Part shown: positions 15,796-22,772 of the stretch, piece by piece | Numbering within the stretch: the first letter of the stretch is position 1 | Layout: each line of letters begins with the position of its first letter | Source of the DNA: Clostridiales bacterium UBA735 | GTDB lineage: Bacteria > Bacillota > Clostridia > Oscillospirales > Oscillospiraceae | Direction: 5' to 3' | Length of the DNA stretch: 28,064 nucleotides | NCBI GenBank assembly: GCA_002298695.1 | Contig: DBLB01000164.1 | Coordinates: 1 to 28,064, forward strand | Program-made: the position numbers and the translations under genes | The notes under the pieces: model-generated | What the model saw: only the letters and a program-made list of their open reading frames with translations | Database searches by the model: none | What the model was told of the DNA's origin: nothing

Positions 15796-16284
15796 TTATT
15801 CCTTGTTATCCGTCGTGTCGATCTGGATCTCGACGCTCGGCTTTTCCGCCTTTGTTGCAGCCTCTCCGGTCTTTGCCTCCTCGGCCGGAGCCTCGGTGGC
15901 TGCCTCGACTGCAGCCGGCTCCGCCGGAGCTTCTTCCGTCGGTGCAGCTTTCTCGGTGATGTCGACAAAGTCCTTGTCGTCGTTCTCTTCCCCCCGCTTC
16001 AGCGTCTCGATGTAGTCCTTCAGCTCCTCAATGAGCTTCTTGGACTCGTCGATCTTCTGGCACCAGGGCAGATACTCGGCGTTGTCCATCTCCTCGCCGA
16101 CGGCATAATCGCGGTAATACAGCTTACCCAGCTGCACCTCTGCCTTCTTGATCTTATCCTCTTCGGCATAGATGGAAACATTCGTCTTTGCGATCGCAGC
16201 CAGCACCTTGGCCTTCTGGGCAGCAGTCTGCGCTGCGCCGACGGCAAAGTTCTTGGCAGCTTCAAAACTCTCGTTGAAATTCAT
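15796..16284 (-). CDS. Hypothetical protein with helical N-terminus and acidic Ala/Glu/Pro tail
   Basis: A 162-residue protein I cannot assign to a named family. Residues 1-95 are predicted to be strongly helical and coiled-coil-like, with alternating Ala, Lys and Glu and the segment EDKIKKAEVQLGKLYYRDYA at about 42-61. This resembles the N-terminal part of small Clostridia proteins that elsewhere carry a C-terminal zinc ribbon. Residues about 105-150 are low complexity, rich in Ala, Glu, Pro and Thr, and probably disordered. There is no signal peptide or membrane segment. A good promoter lies at 16326-16353 and a terminator follows, so it is a single-gene unit. The C-terminal composition would make it run anomalously on gels. 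Function unknown. Confidence 0.8.
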   Translation of the reverse strand: MNFNESFEAAKNFAVGAAQTAAQKAKVLAAIAKTNVSIYAEEDKIKKAEVQLGKLYYRDYAVGEEMDNAEYLPWCQKIDESKKLIEELKDYIETLKRGEENDDKDFVDITEKAAPTEEAPAEPAAVEAATEAPAEEAKTGEAATKAEKPSVEIQIDTTDNKE

Positions 16285-16325
16285 TCTGAAAACTCCTTCC
16301 TGTGTTGTCTCTGATTTCTGGACTC

Positions 16326-16353
16326 ATTATATCACATCCGCCCCGTTTGAAAA
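16326..16353 (-). promoter_or_regulatory. Sigma-A promoter of the acidic-tailed hypothetical gene
   Basis: On the minus strand TTTTCA and a perfect TATAAT are separated by 16 bases, with TGTGA directly before the -10. A small CCCC/GGGG dyad overlaps the -35 region. Confidence 0.7.
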
Positions 16354-16381
16354 GGGGCAGTGCAGATATTTTTGAAAAAGT

Positions 16382-17266
16382 TTACAAGTTCTCCCCATTT
16401 TCTTTGCTTTCCGCCGCTCTCTGCGCTTCCGCCGCTCTACGGTTTACATAAAGCGTCTCCTGTCTCGGCTTCTTCCGGAGCAGGATATACGCCAGCGCCC
16501 CGCCTGCAAACACCACGCACAGCGCCGCCACCAGCTGGCTGACACGGATGCCCGTCCCGAACAGATACAGGCTGTCTGTCCGCAGTCCCTCGATCCACAC
16601 GCGCCCAAGTCCGTACCACGCCAGATAGCTGAGCACGATCTGCCCGTCGAACCGCCGCCTTTTCGCAAGGAAATGCAGTGCAAAAAACCCGACGAGATTC
16701 CATACGGATTCATAGAGGAACGTAGGATGATAATATGTCACCACGCCGTTCGCATCCGCAAGCCCCATTTTGAAGAAGCATTCCGTGACCGCACCATGCG
16801 CTTCCCGGTTCATAAAATTGCCCCACCGGCCGAAGATCTGCCCGATCAGCACGCCCATCGCCGCCACGTCAAGCATCGTCCCCGCCGGAATTTTCTTGAT
16901 CCTGCTCACAACGAAAATCGCCAGCGCACCGCCGATCACGCCGCCGTAAATGGCAAGTCCGCCCTCCCAGATGTAAAGCACAGAAATGGGGTTATCCGCA
17001 TACAGCTCCCAATAGAAAATGCAGTAATACAGCCGCGCGCAAACCACGCCGATCGGCACAGCCCACAGCACCTCATCCAGCACATCGTCCTGTGTCAGCC
17101 CGAACACGGGCGCACGCCGCAGCATGTACAGGACCGCCAGCAGAAACCCCGCAGCAATAATGATCCCGTACCAGTAGATATCCTTCCCGAATACCGTAAA
17201 CGCCACAGGATCCGGATTGACCGTGATCCCGAGATTCGGGAACGAGATCGGAGACGCCAAAAACAT
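16382..17266 (-). CDS. lgt: Prolipoprotein diacylglyceryl transferase (Lgt)
   Basis: A 294-residue polytopic membrane enzyme that transfers diacylglycerol from phosphatidylglycerol to the lipobox cysteine of prolipoproteins. The family signature GRWGNFMNREAHG is at 146-158. Earlier conserved elements are IYWYGIIIAAGF at 30-41, ARLYYCIFYW at about 77-86 and EGGLAIYGGVIGG at 101-113. The C-terminal signature appears as LAWYGLGRVWIEGLRTD. The ATG at 17266 has AAGGAGG eight bases upstream. It begins four bases after the yfmH stop, so it is probably co-transcribed with yfmF-yfmH. The C-terminal tail beyond the last helix is basic and polar. The DUF4430-type lipoprotein at 22335 would be one of its substrates. 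Confidence 0.96.
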   Translation of the reverse strand: MFLASPISFPNLGITVNPDPVAFTVFGKDIYWYGIIIAAGFLLAVLYMLRRAPVFGLTQDDVLDEVLWAVPIGVVCARLYYCIFYWELYADNPISVLYIWEGGLAIYGGVIGGALAIFVVSRIKKIPAGTMLDVAAMGVLIGQIFGRWGNFMNREAHGAVTECFFKMGLADANGVVTYYHPTFLYESVWNLVGFFALHFLAKRRRFDGQIVLSYLAWYGLGRVWIEGLRTDSLYLFGTGIRVSQLVAALCVVFAGGALAYILLRKKPRQETLYVNRRAAEAQRAAESKENGENL

Positions 17267-17269
17267 ATC

Positions 17270-18544
17270 TTATCCCTCCTTCGGCCAAACGATCGAAATT
17301 GCCGCCCGCTCTTCTTGGACGACGCGCGCGAGGAATTGTTCCACATCCTCCGGCGTGACGGTATCGAATACCGCCGGATATTCATAATAGTCCACGCCGT
17401 CCAGATAGAATGCGCAGATGCGGTAGCAGGTATTCTCAAAGCTGTCGAGCTCGCGCAGCCTGCGGCCCAGCATCGATTTTTTCAGCCGCAGGAACTGCTC
17501 GCGGTCAATGCCTGTCTCCGCGAGACGCTTCGCCTCGTCCAGAATCGCCGCCAGCACCGCCTCGGGGTCGTCGCTGTCGCCGGAGGCCTCCAGCAGCGCA
17601 AGTCCCTTCATCCGCTCATAGTCGATCGAAAAATCCGCATCGATCAGCCCCGCCTCATACAGCCGCGTGTAGAGTGCCGACGATTCCCCCGCCAGCATTT
17701 CCGCCGCGACCGACCCGAGAAACTCCATCCGCAGCGGTTCCATGCCCTCATCCGCCGGTTCGCACTTGAAGCCAATGGCAAACGTCGGCATGGAGACCTC
17801 CATGTGCGCCTCAATTTTCTTCTGCACCACGGTCATCGTCTCCGCCGGGCCATAGTCCCGCGCCGCAATGCCGACCGATCCCGCCGGCGTCTCCCGCTCG
17901 GCCTGCCCGATGACCTTCGCCGCATCCACATCACCGACGACGCAGAGAATGAGGTTCGACGGATCGTAGAACGCCCGGTGGCAGTCGCAGAGCGTCTTTG
18001 CCGTGATATCCTGAATGCTTTCCACCGTACCCGCGATCGGCACGCGCACCGGATGATGCTGATACATTGCGCGGAACAGGTTTTCCTGCACCACATTCCC
18101 GTCGCTGTCGTCGTACATCTTGATTTCCTGCGCAATGATGCCGCGCTCTTTTTCCACGCTTTCGTCCGTAAAATACGGCGTCGTCACCATTCTCAGCAAA
18201 ATCGACAGATTTTCCTCAAAATTTTCAGTACATTCGACGTAATAGGCCGTCATCGTGTAGCTCGTGAAGGCGTTGTTGCTGCCGGCATACTTTGCAAACA
18301 GCTCCATCGCGTTGCCCTCCGGCAGATCGAACATCTTATGCTCCAGATAATGCGCCACGCCGTCCGGCGTCTCATAGTCCGCACCGTTCAACCGGAATTT
18401 CGTATCGATCGAGCCGAAATTCACCGCTGAAAACGCATATTTCTTGGCAAATCCCGGCTTTTCCACCACGCGCACCATCATGCCGCTGGGCAGCCGCTGC
18501 TCAAAATACTGCTCGCCGAGCTGCGGAAATTCCTTTTTCGTCAT
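17270..18544 (-). CDS. yfmH: M16-family zinc metallopeptidase, YfmH/YmfH type
   Basis: A 424-residue M16 (insulinase-type) peptidase. The inverted zinc motif HYLEH is present with His65, Glu68 and His69, and a downstream metal-binding glutamate is likely in GIIAQEIKMYDD at about 140-151. The catalytic half is therefore intact. The partner gene yfmF, four bases overlapping upstream, encodes a homologue without the zinc motif, which is the usual active/inactive pairing of bacterial M16 heterodimers. NCBI names this pair EF-P 5-aminopentanol modification-associated proteins YfmH and YfmF, from the Bacillus pathway; I cannot tell whether EF-P is so modified here. Two M16 domains are visible, roughly 1-220 and 230-424. 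Confidence 0.92.
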   Translation of the reverse strand: MTKKEFPQLGEQYFEQRLPSGMMVRVVEKPGFAKKYAFSAVNFGSIDTKFRLNGADYETPDGVAHYLEHKMFDLPEGNAMELFAKYAGSNNAFTSYTMTAYYVECTENFEENLSILLRMVTTPYFTDESVEKERGIIAQEIKMYDDSDGNVVQENLFRAMYQHHPVRVPIAGTVESIQDITAKTLCDCHRAFYDPSNLILCVVGDVDAAKVIGQAERETPAGSVGIAARDYGPAETMTVVQKKIEAHMEVSMPTFAIGFKCEPADEGMEPLRMEFLGSVAAEMLAGESSALYTRLYEAGLIDADFSIDYERMKGLALLEASGDSDDPEAVLAAILDEAKRLAETGIDREQFLRLKKSMLGRRLRELDSFENTCYRICAFYLDGVDYYEYPAVFDTVTPEDVEQFLARVVQEERAAISIVWPKEG

Positions 18545-19806
18545 TCTTCCGTCCCCCTCAGCACAAAAATGGTGTCGAGCGTCACGCGCCGCGCCGCCTG
18601 CACGACCTGCTCCCGCGTCACGGCGGCGATACCGCGCGCAAGATCGTCCATGCCGCCCTCGAGACCAGCCGCGCGCTGTGCGATGGCATAGTCGTCCAGC
18701 CGTCCGGGGCTGTCCAGCGCCGTCTTGAGGTCGGAGAGCAGATAATTCTTCGCCGAATCGAATTCGTAGTCCGAGATCACCCCGTTCCGGCAGTCCTCGA
18801 GCTGCCGCAGGATCTCCTCCTGCGCTGTTTCGAGCTTGTCAAATTCCACGCCGGACGAGACGATCATCACGCCCTTGGCCTTTTCCAGCGCCGACACGGC
18901 ATAGTAGCAGAGCGACATCTCCTCACGCACCTTCGTAAACAGCTTGCTCGTGATGCCGCCGCCGAAGATCGTGTTGAACATCAGCAGCGCCGGATACCCG
19001 GCGTCCGCCGCCGTGCAGCCGGTGCGGAAGCCCATCGAGAGTTTCCCCTGCGTGATGTCCATCCGTTCCTCCGCATGCCGCACAGCGCCGACCGCCGGAA
19101 CGACCTCCGTGCCGAACGGGACAAACCGTTCCGCCCGCGGCAGCTCCCGCAGCGCGCCGCGCAGGCAGTCCGCGACGGTCTCCGCAGGCATTCTTCCCAT
19201 GTAGAAAAGCTCCGCGCGCGATTGGGCCAGCAGCGCGCGGTACTGCGCATACAGCCCCTCTGCCGTGATGCGCTCCACGTCCTCCGCTTCGCCCAGGCGC
19301 TGCACGGCATACGCCTCTCCGGCGCACATCGTGTTCAGCAGCCGGCTTGTCGCATACGTCCGCTTGTCGTTCACGCGCGAGGCGATCGCGTTTGCCAGAT
19401 TCCGCTTCTCGCTCTCCACATAGTCCCGCACGAAATGGCCGTCCTCCAGCCGCGGCCGCAGCAGCAGCTCGCTGACGAACGCCATCATCGGCGCGAAGAC
19501 CGTCTCCCCCGCCAGCGCATCCTCGATAAAATCGGCGTAGAAGCCCGTCATCTGGACCTCGCCCTTCTTACGGATGAGTGTTCCGGCGCTCGCGCCGTAC
19601 AGCTCGTCCAGCCGCGCGGCGATCGCCCGCAGATCGGGGCAGCCCTCGCTGCCGCGCAGCAGAACGCTCGGGATCAGCGCGTTCATCGCCGCCTCTTCCC
19701 GCCGCAGCGGGCGGAGAAAATTGATGCTGAAGCAGCCGGTCTTGAATTTTTCGGTCTGCACCGCCGTGAGAAACACGCCGGACAGGATCTCAGTTCGTTT
19801 TTCCAT
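18541..19806 (-). CDS. yfmF: Inactive M16-family partner, YfmF/YmfF type
   Basis: A 421-residue M16 homologue. It lacks the HxxEH motif: the place expected for it reads around LRGSEGCPDLRAIAARLDELYGA at about 50-72 with no His pair. It therefore probably acts as the non-catalytic subunit of a heterodimer with YfmH. Family features kept are ARLDELYGASAGT, YVESEKRNLANAI and the C-terminal GRLDDYAIAQRA. The start at 19806 follows a promoter with a perfect TATAAT at 19836-19841. The stop overlaps yfmH as ATGA. It heads the yfmF-yfmH-lgt transcript and diverges from prmA across 182 bp. Confidence 0.9.
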   Translation of the reverse strand: MEKRTEILSGVFLTAVQTEKFKTGCFSINFLRPLRREEAAMNALIPSVLLRGSEGCPDLRAIAARLDELYGASAGTLIRKKGEVQMTGFYADFIEDALAGETVFAPMMAFVSELLLRPRLEDGHFVRDYVESEKRNLANAIASRVNDKRTYATSRLLNTMCAGEAYAVQRLGEAEDVERITAEGLYAQYRALLAQSRAELFYMGRMPAETVADCLRGALRELPRAERFVPFGTEVVPAVGAVRHAEERMDITQGKLSMGFRTGCTAADAGYPALLMFNTIFGGGITSKLFTKVREEMSLCYYAVSALEKAKGVMIVSSGVEFDKLETAQEEILRQLEDCRNGVISDYEFDSAKNYLLSDLKTALDSPGRLDDYAIAQRAAGLEGGMDDLARGIAAVTREQVVQAARRVTLDTIFVLRGTEE

Positions 19807-19835
19807 AGCTTTGTCCTTTTCAGAATATATCCGAC

Positions 19836-19864
19836 ATTATACTACATGCGGCGTAAAAAGTAAA
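19836..19864 (-). promoter_or_regulatory. Sigma-A promoter of yfmF-yfmH-lgt
   Basis: On the minus strand TTTACT and a perfect TATAAT are separated by 17 bases, about 30 bases before the yfmF start. Confidence 0.7.
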
Positions 19865-19917
19865 TCCGTGTCGGAATTCCGCAAAAATTCCACGCTGCGC
19901 CGCGCAGAGAAAAAAAG

Positions 19918-19953
19918 CTTGTCTTTCCGGACAAGTTCATGTAAAATACATGT
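19918..19953 (+). promoter_or_regulatory. prmA promoter overlain by two inverted repeats
   Basis: TTGTCT (19919-19924) and TAAAAT (19942-19947) are separated by 17 bases. The -35 lies in a perfect dyad, CTTGTC and GACAAG (19918-19935). The -10 lies in a second perfect dyad, CATGTA and TACATG (19939-19953). The two palindromes differ in sequence. They could be operators or early transcript hairpins. Confidence 0.6.
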
Positions 19954-19988
19954 ATCTATGCAAACATGCCGACAGGAGGCACAACATC

Positions 19989-20961
19989 ATGCAATGGATT
20001 GAAGTCACCATCAAAACGACGTCCGCCGCCATCGACCTTGTGTGCGACCGGCTGACCGTTTGGGGCTATGACAGCTTTATTATTGACGATCAGGAAGATT
20101 TTCATCAGTTCCTCGAACAGAACCGGCAGTACTGGGACTACGTCGACGAGGATCTGGAACAGAAAATGCAGGGTCTTTCCCAGATCCGCCTCTATCTGGA
20201 GGACAGCGCAGCCGCGCCCGAGCAGATCAGCGCCCTGCGCGACCGTCTCGCCGCGCTGCGCCGGGAATATCCGGATATCGACTTCGGCTCGCTCGAGGTG
20301 CAGCTGGCCAACGTCCAGCGATGAGGACTGGGAAAACAACTGGAAGCAGTATTACCAGCCGCTGCCCATCGGCGAAAAGCTTCTGGTCGTGCCGGAGTGG
20401 CTGAACCCGGAAAATCCGGAAAACCGTGTCACCGTCCTGCTGGACCCCGGCATGATCTTCGGCACCGGCGCGCACGCTTCCACGCAGATGTGCATGCGCG
20501 AGCTTGAGCGCGCCATTCAGGGCGGAGAGCAGGTGCTTGACCTCGGCTCCGGCTCCGGCATTCTCTCCATCACCGCCATTCTGCTCGGCGCCGCCCACGC
20601 GACCGGCGTCGACATCGACCCCAAGGCCGAGGATATCGCCCGGCAGAACGCCGCCATCAATCAGATCTTCTCCGACCGCTTCACCGCCCTCACCGGCGAC
20701 GTCATCGGCGACAAGGCCATGATGGAAAAGCTCGAAGCACGCTACGACGTCGTGCTGGCCAACATCGTGGCCGATGTCATCATCCCACTGGCCCCGGTCG
20801 TGCCGCACTTCCTCGGCGAAGACAGCATCTTCATCTGCTCCGGCATTCTGAACACACGTCTTTCCGAGGTGCTGCATGCGCTGGAGCAGGCCGGGCTTCA
20901 GGTGCTCTCCACCGAGCAGCAGGAAGACTGGTGCCGCGTCACAGCGGCGCTGGACGGCTAA
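19989..20961 (+). CDS. prmA: Ribosomal protein L11 methyltransferase, with one +1 frame change
   Basis: PrmA trimethylates ribosomal protein L11. The ATG at 19989 has AGGAGG eight bases upstream. The first 111 codons (MQWIEVTIKTTSAAIDLV and onward) encode the L11-recognition domain and stop at TGA 20322-20324. The +1 frame then continues directly with EDWENNWKQYY, the SAM-binding VLDLGSGSGILSI and the ANIVADVIIPLAP motif, to TAA 20959-20961. Joined, the protein is about 323 residues, normal for the family, and no residue is missing at the joint. The context is AAC GTC CAG CGA TGA GGA. Either one base was inserted (GTCC instead of GTC), the sequence has an error, or the ribosome shifts +1 at the stop as in prfB. 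Both halves look well conserved, which argues against old decay. Confidence 0.85.
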
Positions 20962-20973
20962 GGGGGCTTCCGC

Positions 20974-22008
20974 TTGCGACTTTTTTCCCTTCGAAACAAA
21001 CGCCTGCTGCGCCGCATCGGGCTGACGGTTCTGGCCGTGCTGCTGACGATCCTGCTGCTGCTCCTCTGCCGCTTCCTCTATCTCAGCCGTTACGTCGCCT
21101 ATTCCAATGGCGGGGCCTATCTGGACTTTGACCGCAAGCTCTCTGCCTCCCACACCCAGCAGGCAGAGCGATCCCCTGAAGACTTCCCCTTCACCACGCT
21201 GCTTGCCTCGCAGCAGAGCGCCGCAGAGGAATCGTCTGCGCGCACCCGGATCCAGGGCTATTATATCACGACCAATATGCTCTCCGACGGTGTAGACGCA
21301 GTGCGTGCCGCGCTGAATACCGCCGATGATTATAACGCCGTCATGATCGACGTCAAGAGCGTCTTTGGCAACTACTACTATCATTCCACTCTGCCCGGCG
21401 CGCAGATGGCGACGTCCGCCGATCTGGATGCCGTCGAGGCGCTCATCCGGGAGCTGACCGCGCGGAGCGATCTGACGGTCATCGCCCGTGTCCCGGCCTT
21501 CTCCGAACCGAATTATGCGCTCTCCCATCAGGATCAGGCGCTCGCACTCTACTCCGGCGCGCTGTGGATGGACGAAAAGCGCTGCTATTGGCTCGACCCG
21601 TCCGACGCCTCCGTGCAGGGCTTCCTGGCTTCCATCGCACTGGAGCTTCAGGACCTCGGCTTTGATGAGGTCCTCTTCGACAATTTCTACTTCCCGGACT
21701 CTGACGCCATCAACTGGTCCGGCTCCAGCCGGCAGGCCGCCGTGCAGGACGCCGCCGCCGGCATCCGCGCCGCCCTCGAGGGCAGCACCATCCGCCTCGA
21801 CTTTGCATCAAGCGATCCGCAGGTCGCGGTCTCGGCTGACCGCATTGCCGTCGCGGATGTCGATGCCGCCGCCGCTGCGGACACCGCCGCCGCGTTTGCC
21901 GGTACGCTCGACGACCCGGCCTCTCAGCTTGTCTTCCTGACGGCCTCCCGCGACACGCGATATGAGGCATACAGCGTCCTCCGTCCCCTGCTGGACGAAG
22001 CGGAGTGA
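20974..22008 (+). CDS. Putative glycoside hydrolase of the DUF4015 family, membrane anchored
   Basis: A 344-residue protein with a basic N-terminus and one hydrophobic helix at about 14-36, then an extracytoplasmic domain. The sequence IQGYYITTNMLSDGVDAV at about 93-110, then DDYNAVMIDVKSVFG and the later LGFDEVLFDNFYFPDSDAINWSG, match the DUF4015 (PF13200) TIM-barrel family, annotated as putative glycoside hydrolases acting on the cell surface. The start is TTG at 20974 with GGGGG seven bases upstream; no ATG gives the full membrane anchor. It begins 12 bases after prmA and is probably co-transcribed with it. Substrate unknown. If prmA truly ended at its internal UGA, polar effects on this gene would be possible. 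Confidence 0.82.
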   Translation: MRLFSLRNKRLLRRIGLTVLAVLLTILLLLLCRFLYLSRYVAYSNGGAYLDFDRKLSASHTQQAERSPEDFPFTTLLASQQSAAEESSARTRIQGYYITTNMLSDGVDAVRAALNTADDYNAVMIDVKSVFGNYYYHSTLPGAQMATSADLDAVEALIRELTARSDLTVIARVPAFSEPNYALSHQDQALALYSGALWMDEKRCYWLDPSDASVQGFLASIALELQDLGFDEVLFDNFYFPDSDAINWSGSSRQAAVQDAAAGIRAALEGSTIRLDFASSDPQVAVSADRIAVADVDAAAAADTAAAFAGTLDDPASQLVFLTASRDTRYEAYSVLRPLLDEAE

Positions 22009-22076
22009 CCAATTGGGGGCCCGCCCGCTTCGCCCCCGGTTCGCCGCGCGGTTCGCGCTCGCTTCCCGAACGGTTC
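22009..22076. other. Start of a 326-bp non-coding stretch
   Basis: After the glycoside hydrolase gene there is no gene until 22335. The stretch holds a hairpin, a 25-bp tandem repeat and the lipoprotein promoter, each listed separately. Confidence 0.5.
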
Positions 22077-22100
22077 ATATGTCCTATTTTTAGGACATAT
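22077..22100. repeat. Perfect 10-bp inverted repeat
   Basis: Arms ATATGTCCTA and TAGGACATAT flank a TTTT loop. There is no T run after it, and it lies 69 bases after the glycoside hydrolase stop in otherwise GC-rich DNA. It could be a protein-binding site or a transcript-end hairpin. Confidence 0.6.
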
Positions 22101-22163
22101 TCCCTGTGTGCTCCCCGGACGGTCCTCTTTGCCTCCCACATTCATACCGCCCCCAGCCATCCT

Positions 22164-22258
22164 CCCCTCCGGCCCACACCCTGCACGCTCTCTCCGGCCC
22201 GCACTTTGCACGCTCTCTCCGGCCCGCACTTCGCACGCTCTCTCCGGCCCGCGCCTTG
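22164..22258 (+). repeat. 25-bp tandem repeat, three full units and a partial one
   Basis: Units start at 22184, 22209 and 22234. The unit is CACGCTCTCTCCGGCCCGCA followed by CTTTG, CTTCG or, in the last unit, a GCGCCTTG ending. A degenerate partial unit, CTCCGGCCCACACCCTG, precedes at about 22167-22183. Units one and two differ by one base. The array is outside any gene and directly upstream of the lipoprotein promoter. Confidence 0.8.
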
Positions 22259-22269
22259 TACCCGCGCGC

Positions 22270-22297
22270 TTGACTTTTCCGGAAATTCTGCTAGAAT
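22270..22297 (+). promoter_or_regulatory. Sigma-A promoter of the DUF4430 lipoprotein gene
   Basis: TTGACT and TAGAAT are separated by 16 bases, with TGC before the -10 as an extended element. It ends about 37 bases before the start codon. Confidence 0.75.
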
Positions 22298-22334
22298 ATA
22301 GCCCGGAATTCAAAGCAAAGGAAGGATTTTTATC

Positions 22335-22718
22335 ATGAAAAAGCAGTTCAGAAGCATGCTTGCGCTGGTTCTGGCCGTTCTGATGCTGGCCGCAATGACA
22401 ACTGGCTGCGCCAAAAAGGACGCCGGCATGACACTGACCATCGAAGTCGTCCACGGCGACGGCACCACAAAGGAATTTACGCTCCATACCGATGCGGAGA
22501 CCCTCGGCGCAGCCCTCGTGGAAGACAAGGACATCGGCGTAGTCGGCGAAGACAGCGATTACGGCCTGTACATCACCACGGTTGACGGCGAAGAAGCCTC
22601 CAACGACGCGCAGACCTACTGGGCCATCAGCAAGGACGGCACCATGCTGGAAGTCGGCGCCGACAGCCAGCCCATCGCCGACGGCGAACACTATGAGCTG
22701 ACGCTCAGCACCTGGTAA
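22335..22718 (+). CDS. Small DUF4430-type lipoprotein
   Basis: A 127-residue secreted lipoprotein. Residues 1-24 are a signal peptide with basic start MKKQFR and a hydrophobic core. The lipobox-like MTTGC places the lipidated cysteine at 25. The mature part reads LTIEVVHGDGTTKEFTLHT, then AETLGAALVE, GLYITTVDGEEA and TYWAISKDG, matching the DUF4430 domain, related to the C-terminal cobalamin-binding-protein fold. The family often sits in surface-anchored or binding lipoproteins; the ligand here is unknown. It has GGAAGG nine bases upstream, its own promoter and its own terminator, so it is a single-gene unit. Its lipidation would depend on lgt in this window. Confidence 0.85.
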   Translation: MKKQFRSMLALVLAVLMLAAMTTGCAKKDAGMTLTIEVVHGDGTTKEFTLHTDAETLGAALVEDKDIGVVGEDSDYGLYITTVDGEEASNDAQTYWAISKDGTMLEVGADSQPIADGEHYELTLSTW

Positions 22719-22735
22719 TTTAACTTTTTCATTTG

Positions 22736-22770
22736 AAATCGCCCGCTTCCGTGCAGGAAGCGGGCGATTT
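22736..22770 (+). terminator. Bidirectional terminator between the lipoprotein and symporter genes
   Basis: Arms AAATCGCCCGCTTCC (22736-22750) and GGAAGCGGGCGATTT (22756-22770) form a perfect 15-bp stem with a 5-base loop. It lies between two convergent genes and ends just before the symporter stop at 22773. Confidence 0.9.
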
Positions 22771-22772
22771 TC

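Noticed and set aside
16673..18430. 585-aa plus-strand frame opposite lgt and yfmH
   Set aside because: Antisense shadow, His/Arg-rich with no domain. The minus strand has overlapping start-stop pairs and catalytic motifs.
20285..20324. prfB-type stimulatory Shine-Dalgarno for the prmA shift
   Set aside because: The nearest purine-rich GAGGTG is 18 bases before the CGA codon, far from the three-base spacing needed, so it does not support recoding.
22184..22258. CRISPR array
   Set aside because: Units are contiguous 25-bp tandem repeats without unique spacers, and no cas gene is nearby.
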